Part shown: in pieces, positions 25,985 to 34,119 of the stretch
Position numbering within the stretch: the first letter of the stretch is position 1
Layout: each line of letters starts with the position of its first letter
Source: Candidimonas nitroreducens
GTDB taxonomy: Bacteria > Pseudomonadota > Gammaproteobacteria > Burkholderiales > Burkholderiaceae_B
Reading direction: 5' to 3'
Length of the DNA: 64,000 nucleotides
Assembly: GCF_002209565.1 (NCBI RefSeq)
Contig: NZ_NJIH01000012.1
Location: 1-64,000 of the forward strand
Made by a program: the position numbers and the translations under genes
The notes under the pieces: generated by a model
The model's database searches: none
What the model was told of the DNA's origin: nothing
Seen by the model: only the letters and a program-made list of their open reading frames with translations

Positions 25985-26173
25985 CCCGCAGCATGTAAAC
26001 ATAAATATGATGATATGATAATGCCCTTATCATGTTCTGCTCATTTCCTGCTAATTTCATGCACCCATGAATACGCGCATGCCCCAGGGATACATCGGCA
26101 GGCCGGCAAGCCTGGATCCCTTCCGATCCGGCGCCAGGACTAGGGCATCAATCACAAGAAGGAAGCCGCCGCG

Positions 26174-28183
26174 ATGATGCAGCCGCCGCTCATCCACGCC
26201 GCGCTGCTGGCGGTCGCGGGCTGGCTCCTCATCGCGCTGCTGGGGCTGGCCGCACTGCGCCGCACGCGCGTGGTGGCGCACGTGCTGTTTCCGCTGGGTG
26301 CGGCCTGCGGGCTGGCGCTGTGCGCGCTGGGCCTGGCCGGCATGTTCAGCCCAGCCCAGCGCATGGTGCTGCCCCTGGGCCTGCCGGGGCTGCCCTTCCA
26401 CCTGCGCCTGGACAGTCTTTCCGCCTATTTCCTGACAGTACTCGGCATGGTCGGTACCGGCGTCAGCATTTTCTCGGCGGGCTATTTCCGCAAGGGCGAA
26501 GGCACGCCGCCGGGGCTGCTGTGCTTCGAATACCACGTCTGCCTGGCCAGCATGGCTCTGGTGCTGCTGGCCGACGATGCCTACAGCTTCATGGTGTGCT
26601 GGGAAACGATGACCATATCGGCGGTGTTCCTGGTCATGGCCAACCACCGCAGCGCCGAGACACGCCGGGCCGCCTTCCTGTATTTCCTGATCTCGCACGT
26701 TGGCGCACTGGCGCTGCTGCTGTGCTTCGGCCTGCTGCAGGTGCATTCGGGCGACTACGCCTTCGACGCCCTGCGGGCGCAGCATCCGCCGGCCACCTGG
26801 GCCTCGGCCGCGTTCCTGCTGGCGCTGTTCGGCTTCGGCACCAAGGCGGGCCTCTTCCCCCTGCATGTCTGGCTGCCCGAGGCGCATCCGGCCGCCCCCT
26901 CGCCAGTGTCCGCCGTGCTCAGCGGCTTCGTCCTGAAGACCGCGCTGTACGGCATGCTGCGCGTCGCTTTCGACCTGCTGCACATACAGATATGGTGGTG
27001 GGGCGTGGTCGCGCTGGTACTGGGGCTGGCCACCGCCCTGCTGGGGGTGGTGTTCAGCACCATCCAGACTGACATGAAGCGGCTGCTGGCCTATTCATCG
27101 GTGGACAATATCGGGCTGATGTTCGTCAGCCTAGGGCTGGCGCTGCTGTTTCGCGCCTACGGCATGAATACCCTGGCGGCGCTGGCCGTCACGGTGCTGC
27201 TCTATCAGGTGGCCAGCCACGCCGCTTTCAAGAGCCTGTTGTTCCTTGCCACCGGGTCGGTGCTGCACGCCACGGGCGAGCGCAACCTCGGGCGCCTGGG
27301 CGGGCTGATCCGCTACATGCCGTGGGTTGCCTGCGCCGCGCTGGTCGGGACACTGGCCTGCGCCGGACTGCCGCCGCTGAGCGGCTTCGTGTCCGAGTGG
27401 CTGCTGCTGCAAAGCTTCCTGTTCACCACCGGCCTGCCGAATACCTTCCTGAACATGGCCGTGCCGGTAGTGGCCGCGCTGATTGCATTGGTGGCGGCGC
27501 TGGCGGGCTATGCCATGGTGAAGTTCTTCGGCATTGTCTTCCTGGGCCAGCCGCGCGAAGCCAGGCTGGCCCGGGCCCATGACGCGGGTCTTTGGGAGCG
27601 CGCCGGCTTTGCCTGGTTCGCGGCCTTGTGCGCACTGCTCGGCCTGCTGCCCACACCCATCATCGGACTGCTGGATCGCGTGACGCACCAACTGGTGGGT
27701 GCGGGCATCGGCCAGGCGGCGGCCGAACGCGGCTGGCTGATGCTTGCGCCGCTGAATCCGGCACGGGCCAGCTACATGCCGGCGGTGTTCCTGCTGTTCC
27801 TGCTGGCCTGCGGCGCGCTGGCCTGGGCGGCCATGCATCGCAAGGGCCGCGCGGCCCAGCGCCGCTCGGCGCCCTGGGCCTGCGGCTACCCGGATTTCAA
27901 CGCGCGCATGCAAGACACGGCCGAAGGTTTCGGGCAGCCGATCCGGCGGGTATTCGAGCCGCTGTTCGACATGCGCCGCCACTTGCCCTCGCCGTTCGAC
28001 ACCCGGCCAGAATACCGCGTCAGCGTGAGCGACCGCAGCTGGGCCCTGATCTACGACCCGATCGCGCGGCTGACGATGCGCGCGGCAGCCTGGGCGGGCA
28101 AGCTGCAGGCGGGGCGCATTGCCGTGTACCTGGCCTATAGTTTCGCGGTTCTGATCGCCCTGCTGCTGTGGGTGCGTCAATGA
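26174..28183 (+). CDS. hyfB: Hydrogenase-4-type antiporter-like membrane subunit HyfB
   Basis: A 669-residue polytopic protein of the NuoL/MrpA antiporter family, homologous to HyfB/HycC. Typical features are DSLSAYFLTVLG, the CWETMTISAVFLVM glutamate helix, the FGFGTKAGLFPLHVWLPEAHPAAPSPVSA motif spanning the proton-path lysine and broken helix, and MKRLLAYSSVDNIG. The C-terminal part (about 560-669) carries the HyfB-type ACGYPDFNARMQDT segment. It should be a proton/ion-pumping arm of a membrane complex. First gene of a six-gene operon; GAAGGAAG precedes the ATG. Confidence 0.92.
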   Translation: MMQPPLIHAALLAVAGWLLIALLGLAALRRTRVVAHVLFPLGAACGLALCALGLAGMFSPAQRMVLPLGLPGLPFHLRLDSLSAYFLTVLGMVGTGVSIFSAGYFRKGEGTPPGLLCFEYHVCLASMALVLLADDAYSFMVCWETMTISAVFLVMANHRSAETRRAAFLYFLISHVGALALLLCFGLLQVHSGDYAFDALRAQHPPATWASAAFLLALFGFGTKAGLFPLHVWLPEAHPAAPSPVSAVLSGFVLKTALYGMLRVAFDLLHIQIWWWGVVALVLGLATALLGVVFSTIQTDMKRLLAYSSVDNIGLMFVSLGLALLFRAYGMNTLAALAVTVLLYQVASHAAFKSLLFLATGSVLHATGERNLGRLGGLIRYMPWVACAALVGTLACAGLPPLSGFVSEWLLLQSFLFTTGLPNTFLNMAVPVVAALIALVAALAGYAMVKFFGIVFLGQPREARLARAHDAGLWERAGFAWFAALCALLGLLPTPIIGLLDRVTHQLVGAGIGQAAAERGWLMLAPLNPARASYMPAVFLLFLLACGALAWAAMHRKGRAAQRRSAPWACGYPDFNARMQDTAEGFGQPIRRVFEPLFDMRRHLPSPFDTRPEYRVSVSDRSWALIYDPIARLTMRAAAWAGKLQAGRIAVYLAYSFAVLIALLLWVRQ

Positions 28184-29133
28184 TGGCCGCCGTCTACGCC
28201 TGGGCTTCGCAAGTGCTGGAGATCCTGCTGGCGCTGGCCGCCGCGCCGCTGCTTACCGGCTGGGTCAACATCTGCCGCGCGCGCCTGCAGAACCGCGGCG
28301 CGCCCAGCATCTGGCAGCCCTACCGGATGCTGCGCAAACTGTTTCGCAAGGAATCGGTGCTGGCCGAACACGCCAGCCCCGTGTTCCGTGCCGTTCCTTA
28401 TGTGGTGTGGGCATGCATGCTGCTGGCCTGCGCCATCATCCCCACGCTGTCGACCGACCTGCCGCTGTCGCCGGCCGCCGACACGATCGCGCTGGTGGGG
28501 CTGTTCGCCCTGGCCCGCGTGGCCATTTCCCTGGCCGCCATGGACGTGGGCACGGCCTTCGGCATGCTGGGCGCAAGGCGCGAGATGCTGGTCGGCTTCC
28601 TGGCCGAGCCGGCATTGCTGATGGTGCTGTTCTCGGCATCGCTGATCACGCAATCCACGCAGTTCGCGCACATCGTCGCCGCGCTGAACCACAGCGAGCT
28701 GGCCATCTACCCCAGCCTGGCCTTCGCCGGGCTCGCCTTCACCATGGTGTCGCTGGCCGAGAACGCGCGCATGCCGATCGACAATCCGGCCACGCACCTG
28801 GAACTGACCATGATCCACGAGGCGCTGCTGCTGGAATATTCGGGCCGGCACCTGGCGCTGCTGGAATGGGCCGCCAGCCTGAAACTCTACGCCTATTCCT
28901 GCATCGGCCTGGCGCTGTTCGTGCCCTGGGGCATCGCCGAGGCGCATCAGCCTCTAGCCCTGCTGCTGGCGCTGCCGCTGCTGTGCCTGAAGCTGCTGGC
29001 GGGCGGAGCCGCGCTGGCCGTGATCGAAACGCTCAATGCCAAGCTGCGGCTGTTCCGCATTCCCGAGTTCCTGACCACGGCCTTCCTGCTGGCGGTAATA
29101 GGCATGCTCACCCACTTCCTGCTGGGGGCGTGA
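28180..29133 (+). CDS. hyfC: HyfC/NuoH-type membrane subunit
   Basis: A 317-residue membrane protein of the complex I subunit 1 family (HyfC, HycD, NuoH). The conserved loop FARVAIS-type LARVAISLAAMDVGTAFG and the acidic loop NARMPIDNPATHLELTMIHEA are visible; in the family these form the connection between the hydrophilic arm and the membrane channel near the quinone/ferredoxin-side site. ATG 28180 overlaps the hyfB stop (ATGA). Length and order match hydrogenase-4 clusters. Confidence 0.92.
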   Translation: MMAAVYAWASQVLEILLALAAAPLLTGWVNICRARLQNRGAPSIWQPYRMLRKLFRKESVLAEHASPVFRAVPYVVWACMLLACAIIPTLSTDLPLSPAADTIALVGLFALARVAISLAAMDVGTAFGMLGARREMLVGFLAEPALLMVLFSASLITQSTQFAHIVAALNHSELAIYPSLAFAGLAFTMVSLAENARMPIDNPATHLELTMIHEALLLEYSGRHLALLEWAASLKLYAYSCIGLALFVPWGIAEAHQPLALLLALPLLCLKLLAGGAALAVIETLNAKLRLFRIPEFLTTAFLLAVIGMLTHFLLGA

Positions 29134-29793
29134 ATGCACGACTACACCACCCAGATCATCAATCTGCTGGCCGCCATCCTGCTGATGCTGTCGTTCGCGA
29201 TGCTGGGCCAGCGCCGCACGCTGTCGCTGATCCATCTGTACACCCTGCAGGGATTGGCACTGGCCGGCGCCAACCTGGTGCTGAGCCACGCCACCGGCGA
29301 TCTGCATCTGTACCTGTCGGCACTGCTGACCTTGGCGCTCAAGGCCGGACTGATCCCGTGGATACTGTACAAACTGGTGCGCCGGCTCGATGTGCGCGGC
29401 GACGTCGAGCCGCTGCTGAACATCCCGGCCACCCTGCTGCTGGGCATCGTGCTGGTGATCGTGGCCTTCAACGTCGCCGCGCCGATAAGCATGCTGTCCA
29501 CTTCGGTGGCGCGCGCCGCGCTGGGCATCGCGCTGGCCTGCGTGCTGCTGTCGTTCATGATGATGATCACGCGCGCCCGCGCGGTGCCGCAGGTGATCGG
29601 CTTCCTGTCGATGGAGAACGGCCTGCTGTTCGCCGCCTCGGCGGCCACCAACGGCATGCCCGTGGCCGTGGAACTCGGCATCGGCCTGGACGTGCTGGTC
29701 GGCATACTGATATTGGGCGTATTCATGTTCCAGATCCGCGAGCAATTCGACAGCCTGGACATCCGCCACCTCGAGAAGCTCAAAGATGACTGA
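29134..29793 (+). CDS. hyfE: HyfE-type membrane subunit
   Basis: A 219-residue protein with about seven hydrophobic segments, resembling HyfE, whose core is a NuoK-like region. LHLYLSALLTLALKAGLIPW carries the conserved lysine and QVIGFLSMENGLLFAA the conserved glutamate of the NuoK type. It starts immediately after the hyfC stop (TGAATG) and overlaps hyfF by eight bases. It likely completes the ion-translocating membrane chain. Confidence 0.9.
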   Translation: MHDYTTQIINLLAAILLMLSFAMLGQRRTLSLIHLYTLQGLALAGANLVLSHATGDLHLYLSALLTLALKAGLIPWILYKLVRRLDVRGDVEPLLNIPATLLLGIVLVIVAFNVAAPISMLSTSVARAALGIALACVLLSFMMMITRARAVPQVIGFLSMENGLLFAASAATNGMPVAVELGIGLDVLVGILILGVFMFQIREQFDSLDIRHLEKLKDD

Positions 29794-31249
29794 CGCCTGC
29801 GCCCTGCTTCTGGTATTGGGCGTCCCGCTGGCAGCGGGCGGATGCCTGGCGCTGGCGGGCCATCGCCGCCGCGCGCCCGAATTCAATATCGCATGCAGCT
29901 TCCTGACCCTGTGCGCCGCCTTGCTGCTGGCGGCGCAGACTGCAAGGCACGGCCCTACGCTGCTGCTGGGCCAGCTGTTCTTCATCGACCCTCTGAATGT
30001 GTTCCTGGTGTGCCTGACCGCCTTCGTGGGCTGGACCACGGCGCTGTTCTCGCGGCCCTATATGCGCATCGAACTCGACCGCGGCCGCATGACCCTGGCG
30101 CGCATGCGCCTGTACCACAGCATGTACCAGCTGTTTCTGTTCGCCATGCTGCTGGCCCTGCTGACCAACAACCTGGGCATCCTCTGGGTGGCGATGGAAG
30201 CGGCCACCCTGGCCACGGTGCTGCTGGTAAGCGTATACCGCAGCCCCGCCAGCCTGGAAGCCGCCTGGAAGTACTTCATATTGTGCGGGGTCGGCATCGC
30301 GCAGGCGCTGTTCGGCACCATACTGCTGTACCTGGCGGCGGGGAAACAGCTGGCGGGCGCCGACGCACTGCTCTGGACCAGCCTGGACGCCGTCAAGAGC
30401 CACCTGGATCCGACGATAGTGGCGCTGGCCTTCGTGTTCCTGCTGGTGGGCTACGGCACCAAGGTCGGGTTGGTGCCGCTGCATAGCTGGCTGCCCGACG
30501 CCCACGCCGAAGGCCCCACGCCCATCTCGGCGGTATTGTCGGGCCTGCTGCTCAACGTCGCCCTGTATGCGGTGCTGCGCTGCAAAGTCCTGGCCGACGG
30601 CGCGCTCGGCAATGGCCTGCCGGGCCGCCTGCTGATCGGCTTCGGCCTGCTGTCGGTGGTCGTCGCCACCCTGTCGCTATTCCGCCAGAAAGACATCAAG
30701 CGGCTCTTCTCGTATTCGTCGATCGAGCACATGGGCCTCATTACCTTCGCCTTCGGGCTGGGCGGGCCCGCCGCTACTTTTGCCGGGCTGCTGCACATGA
30801 CCGTGCACTCGCTGGTCAAGTCGGCCATCTTCTTCACCGTGGGCCACGCCGCCCAGAAGGCCGGCAGCCAGGCCATCGCCCATATCCGCGGCCTGCTGCG
30901 CATCAGCCCCACCGTAGGCTGGGGCATGGTGCTGGGCACGCTGGCCATTCTGGGCCTGCCGCCCTTCGGCGTGTTCGCCAGCGAATTCCTGATTCTGACC
31001 ACCACCATGAACACGCTGCCGTGGGCCACGCCGCTGTTGCTGTGCACCCTGGCGGTGGCCTTCGCCGCCATTTTCCTGCCCGTGCAGGCCATGGTATTTG
31101 GCGATACGACGCTCAAGCCGCTGGAGCACAGGCCGGCGCTGCTGCCCGTATTCATTCACCTGGGCCTGGGCCTGGTGCTGGGGCTGTACATACCGCCCCA
31201 GCTGGCGGCCTGGTATACGCAGGCCGCGGCCATGGTCGCCGGCAATTAG
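29786..31249 (+). CDS. hyfF: HyfF-type antiporter-like membrane subunit
   Basis: A 487-residue polytopic protein of the NuoN/NuoM/MrpD family, equivalent to HyfF. The antiporter signature GYGTKVGLVPLHSWLPDAHAEGPTPISAVLSG (with the channel lysine), the VAMEAATLATVLLV glutamate helix and KRLFSYSSIEHMGL are all present. With HyfB it gives the complex two antiporter-like subunits. Its ATG lies within the end of hyfE, and the large subunit gene begins 12 bases after its stop behind AGGAG. Confidence 0.92.
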   Translation: MTDACALLLVLGVPLAAGGCLALAGHRRRAPEFNIACSFLTLCAALLLAAQTARHGPTLLLGQLFFIDPLNVFLVCLTAFVGWTTALFSRPYMRIELDRGRMTLARMRLYHSMYQLFLFAMLLALLTNNLGILWVAMEAATLATVLLVSVYRSPASLEAAWKYFILCGVGIAQALFGTILLYLAAGKQLAGADALLWTSLDAVKSHLDPTIVALAFVFLLVGYGTKVGLVPLHSWLPDAHAEGPTPISAVLSGLLLNVALYAVLRCKVLADGALGNGLPGRLLIGFGLLSVVVATLSLFRQKDIKRLFSYSSIEHMGLITFAFGLGGPAATFAGLLHMTVHSLVKSAIFFTVGHAAQKAGSQAIAHIRGLLRISPTVGWGMVLGTLAILGLPPFGVFASEFLILTTTMNTLPWATPLLLCTLAVAFAAIFLPVQAMVFGDTTLKPLEHRPALLPVFIHLGLGLVLGLYIPPQLAAWYTQAAAMVAGN

Positions 31250-31261
31250 GAGCCAGGCAGC

Positions 31262-32809
31262 ATGCTCATCACAGACCTCGAACTCCCCGGCAGCATTCCC
31301 TTGGTGGCCGGCAGCGGCAATGCCGCAATCGTGGCAAGAGTCGACGACGCGCGCTGGCTGGAAGTGGCGCGCGCGGCGCGCGCCGCGGACATGCGCCTGC
31401 TGTCGCTATGGGGCTCCGAGGCGGCGGACGGCACTTGCACAATGCATGCCGCCTACGCGCTGCAGGACGGCTTGCTGTGGCTGCTGCTGCCGACGACGCG
31501 CGATGCCGGCTATCCCGACCTGTCGGCCACCTTTGCGTGCGCGGCACGCATGCAGCGCGCCGTCGCCGATCTGCTCGGCGTGGCGGCCGTGGGCGCTGCC
31601 GATACGCGGCCCTGGCTGAACCACGGCGGCTGGCCCGCCAACTACCATCCGCTGGCTCATGGCGCCACGGGCACCGAGCATTTCGGCCGCGGCACGGGCG
31701 ACTACCCGTTCGTGCGCGTCGCCGGCGAAGGCGTGCACGAGGTCGCCGTAGGGCCCATACACGCCGGCATCATCGAGCCGGGCCATTTCCGCTTCTCGGT
31801 CGTCGGCGAGAAAGTCCTGCGCCTGGAAAAACGGCTTGGCTACGCGCACCGCGGCATCGAAAAACTATATGCAGGCATGCCGCCGCAACAGGGCCAGCAC
31901 CTGGCAGGCCGCATCGCCGGCGACAGCACCGTGGCATTCACCTGGGCTTATTGCATGGCTCTGGAACAAGCCCTGGGCGTAGAAATTCCGCCACGCGCGC
32001 AATGGCTGCGCGCGCTGCTGCTGGAACGCGAACGCGTGGCCAACCACCTGGGGGATCTGGGCGCCCTGGGCAACGATGCGGGGTTGGGCTATGGGCTGGC
32101 CCGTTTCTCGCGCTTGAAGGAAGATTGGCTGCGCCTGCACGACCAAGTGTTCGGTCATCGCTACCTGATGGATCTGGTGGCGGCCGGCGGCATGGCCGCC
32201 GATGTCACGGCACAGGACGCCGACGCATTGCGCGGCCAATGTGCACAGATCGGTAAGCAGGTGCGCGAACTGCAAAAACTGTACGACGAGCACCCCGGCC
32301 TGCAAGACCGCTACGGCGGCACCGGCATACTCACGGCCGAGGTCGCGGCGCACTTCAGCGTCTGCGGCCCGGCCGCTCGGGCCAGCGGCCGCCCGGTCGA
32401 CATACGCAGCGACCACCCCTGCCCGCCTTACCGCAACCTGGCCGTGCCGAAGATTACGGATACCCGCGGCGACGCGGCCGCACGCGTCGCCGTGCGCTTC
32501 GGCGAGACCTATGCCAGCCTGGGCCTGATCGAATCCATACTGGATGCCCTGCCCGGCGGCGACCTGGCCGCGCCGCTGCCCGATGCCGGCGCACCTTGCC
32601 GGGGACTGGGCTGGGTGGAAGGCTGGCGCGGCGACGTGCTGGTGGCGCTGCAGCTGGGCGCCGACGGGCGCATCGAACGCTGCCACTGCCACGATCCGTC
32701 CTGGCAGAACTGGCCCGCGGTGGAACACGCAGCCATCGGCAACATCATTGCCGACTTTCCGCTGATCAACAAATCGTTCAACCTGAACTATGCGGGGCAC
32801 GATCTCTGA
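31262..32809 (+). CDS. hyfG: NuoCD/HyfG-like large subunit lacking NiFe ligands
   Basis: A 515-residue hydrophilic protein: N-terminal NuoC-like part (about 1-150) fused to a NuoD/hydrogenase-large-subunit-like part (about 160-515; GPIHAGIIEPGHFRF, KRLGYAHRGIEKL, RERVANHLGDLGALGNDAG). In true group 4 hydrogenases the first Cys pair sits in a RxCGxC motif after the EKL helix; here the equivalent reads LAGRIAGDSTVAF. The C-terminal DPCxxC is replaced by HDPSWQNWP. Both NiFe-binding pairs are therefore missing, so it cannot hold a hydrogenase site and is closer to Ehr-type or complex-I-type subunits. Electron partner and substrate are unknown. Confidence 0.88.
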   Translation: MLITDLELPGSIPLVAGSGNAAIVARVDDARWLEVARAARAADMRLLSLWGSEAADGTCTMHAAYALQDGLLWLLLPTTRDAGYPDLSATFACAARMQRAVADLLGVAAVGAADTRPWLNHGGWPANYHPLAHGATGTEHFGRGTGDYPFVRVAGEGVHEVAVGPIHAGIIEPGHFRFSVVGEKVLRLEKRLGYAHRGIEKLYAGMPPQQGQHLAGRIAGDSTVAFTWAYCMALEQALGVEIPPRAQWLRALLLERERVANHLGDLGALGNDAGLGYGLARFSRLKEDWLRLHDQVFGHRYLMDLVAAGGMAADVTAQDADALRGQCAQIGKQVRELQKLYDEHPGLQDRYGGTGILTAEVAAHFSVCGPAARASGRPVDIRSDHPCPPYRNLAVPKITDTRGDAAARVAVRFGETYASLGLIESILDALPGGDLAAPLPDAGAPCRGLGWVEGWRGDVLVALQLGADGRIERCHCHDPSWQNWPAVEHAAIGNIIADFPLINKSFNLNYAGHDL

Positions 32810-33477
32810 TGTGGCAGATACTGAAACAGATCGCGGCCACGGGCACGCCCAGGGAAATCCGGAACCGGGAAATGGCGCTGGCCGCGGCCGATGAAGCCCG
32901 GCGGCAGGCCGGCCGGCCGGGCCAACCGGGTCAACCGGGTCAACTGGGTCAACCGAGTCAATCGGGTCAACCAGCTAAGTCAGGCCAACCGGGCCGCGCC
33001 GGCGTCGGCGCGGTGCCAGAACCCGAGGCCGTGGCGCGCGCCGAAGGCCACGGAATCCGCCAGGAAATCCTCGACCTGCTGGGCCGCGCGCTGTGCATAC
33101 GCGTGATCGACTCGGGTTCGTGCAATGGCTGCGAGCTGGAAATCAATGCGCTCAGCAACCCCTACTACAACATCGAGGGCCTGGGCATCAAGCTGGTAGC
33201 CAGCCCGCGCCATGCCGACATGCTGCTGATCACCGGGCCGCTGACCGTGAACATGAGAGACGCGGTGCTGCGCGCCTACGAGGCGGCGCCGCATCCGAAG
33301 CTGGTGGTCGCCGCCGGCGCCTGCGCCTGCACGGGCGGCATGTTCAAGGACAGCTACGCGGTATGCGGCCCGCTGGCCCAGTGGCTGCCGGTGGATGTAA
33401 CGGTGCCCGGCTGCCCGCCGCGTCCCGCCGAACTGCTGCAGGGCATCTTGACGGCGCTGCGCAGCGACCGCCTGTAG
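32809..33477 (+). CDS. hyfI: HyfI/NuoB-type iron-sulfur small subunit with Gly-Pro-Gln insert
   Basis: A 222-residue protein. The C-terminal 140 residues are a NuoB/HyfI domain with all four ligands of the N2-type [4Fe-4S] cluster: GSCNGCELEI, GACACTGG and PGCPPRPAELL. About residues 35-65 are an unusual low-complexity stretch of GQPGQ-type triplets encoded by a 9-bp tandem repeat, separating a short N-terminal helix from the domain. Its ATG overlaps the stop of the large subunit (TGATG). It is the last gene of the operon; no ferredoxin-like HyfH/HyfA, no FhlA-type activator and no maturation genes follow. Confidence 0.9.
   Translation: MWQILKQIAATGTPREIRNREMALAAADEARRQAGRPGQPGQPGQLGQPSQSGQPAKSGQPGRAGVGAVPEPEAVARAEGHGIRQEILDLLGRALCIRVIDSGSCNGCELEINALSNPYYNIEGLGIKLVASPRHADMLLITGPLTVNMRDAVLRAYEAAPHPKLVVAAGACACTGGMFKDSYAVCGPLAQWLPVDVTVPGCPPRPAELLQGILTALRSDRL
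32913..32996. repeat. 9-bp tandem repeat inside hyfI
   Basis: About nine imperfect copies of a 9-bp unit (CGGGTCAAC / CGGGCCAAC and variants) encode a Gly-Gln-Pro-rich run in the small subunit. The repeat stays in frame, so length variation would be tolerated. Confidence 0.85.
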
Positions 33478-33522
33478 TAGCCTGTTTCCATTTCCAAACC
33501 ACTACCTCCCCAGAAACGCGAA

Positions 33523-33544
33523 GGCCCCGCCTTTTGGCGGGGCC
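33523..33544. terminator. GC-rich hairpin after the hyf-like operon
   Basis: GGCCCCGCC, TTTT loop, GGCGGGGCC: a perfect 9-bp stem 46 bases past the hyfI stop. There is no U tract on either side, so termination efficiency is uncertain. Confidence 0.55.
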
Positions 33545-33546
33545 CT

Positions 33547-33631
33547 ACTGCCGGTGTGGCAGTAACACCGCGGACGCGGTGCCAGAGGAGTCGCTCCTCG
33601 GGAGCGGCTGAGCTGCCACAGTGAGGGCAGT
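33547..33631. other. Compact multi-branched RNA-like element of unknown class
   Basis: An 85-base segment folds by eye into a closed structure. ACTGCC (33547-33552) pairs with GGCAGT (33626-33631), TGTGGCAG (33555-33562) pairs with CTGCCACA (33613-33620), and within these lie two more hairpins, CACCGC-GGAC-GCGGTG (33566-33581) and GAGGAG-TCG-CTCCTC (33585-33599). It sits directly after the operon hairpin and about 95 bases before the small lipoprotein gene. I do not recognise it as a known riboswitch or small RNA, and the strand is not determined. Confidence 0.45.
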
Positions 33632-33727
33632 GAAGTAACGATAATCCCAACGCCCGCGGCTTGCAACTCCGGATAAATACTAGTACTAATTAGCTATCCG
33701 GTTAGGACAAACTTATCGGGATCAGCC

Positions 33728-33958
33728 TTGACGCACCGAACCGAAATCAGCTTGAAAGTTGCATCTACACTTGCGCACGCAGCTTGGCGGCGGCACGCGA
33801 CGACGGCGCTATGCGGCCTGGCATTCCTGGCCGCGACGCTGTCGCTGACCGCTTGCTCCAGCCCGTCGGGCAACGGCCCCGCCTCGGCCTCGAGTTCGGG
33901 CGTGCAGTTCTACGGAACCATAGACACCGGGGTCGGCTACGAGAAAGTCTCGAACTGA
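33728..33958 (+). CDS. Small lipoprotein ending in a porin-like N-terminal motif
   Basis: A 76-residue frame (TTG start at 33728, or TTG at 33752) with a hydrophobic signal and lipobox LSLTACSS, a short Ser/Gly/Ala spacer, and then GVQFYGTIDTGVGYEKVSN before the stop. That last stretch is strikingly like the first beta strand of Gram-negative general porins (SVTLYGxxDTGxxY). It may be a porin remnant fused to a lipoprotein signal, or a real micro-lipoprotein using a porin-type motif. No continuation of a porin is visible downstream in any frame. Confidence 0.5.
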   Translation: MTHRTEISLKVASTLAHAAWRRHATTALCGLAFLAATLSLTACSSPSGNGPASASSSGVQFYGTIDTGVGYEKVSN

Positions 33959-34059
33959 GCAAAGGGCCGGCCCGGCGAATGTGAATCATGAATCAGCTCA
34001 CGCCGGCGCCGCAGCGCCGGCCGGCATGGCTGGACAAGCAGAAGCATAAACAAGCCGCG

Positions 34060-34081
34060 CCCACGGGCTTGCGCCCGTGGG
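34060..34081. terminator. Hairpin between convergent genes
   Basis: CCCACGGGC, TTGC loop, GCCCGTGGG, a perfect 9-bp stem between the small lipoprotein gene and livF, which converge. A U/C-rich tail (CTCTTCCCCTTTT) follows on the plus strand. Probably a bidirectional terminator. Confidence 0.5.
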
Positions 34082-34119
34082 ACACGGCAGGCCTCTTCCC
34101 CTTTTAAATCCTCAAATCT

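Noticed and set aside
25741-25998. Plus-strand frame with Ala-Leu and Ala-Ile repeats across the hexamer tract
   Set aside because: It is the direct reading of the microsatellite; no ribosome site and no non-repeat domain.
31262-32809. Annotating the hyf-like operon as an active NiFe hydrogenase or formate hydrogenlyase
   Set aside because: Both Cys pairs needed for the NiFe centre are missing, and no maturation or formate dehydrogenase genes are nearby.
33354-33650. Minus-strand frame starting with a CPHC zinc-ribbon-like motif
   Set aside because: It overlaps the end of hyfI and the structured RNA-like element; coding signal is lost after about 15 residues, so the CxxC is probably accidental.
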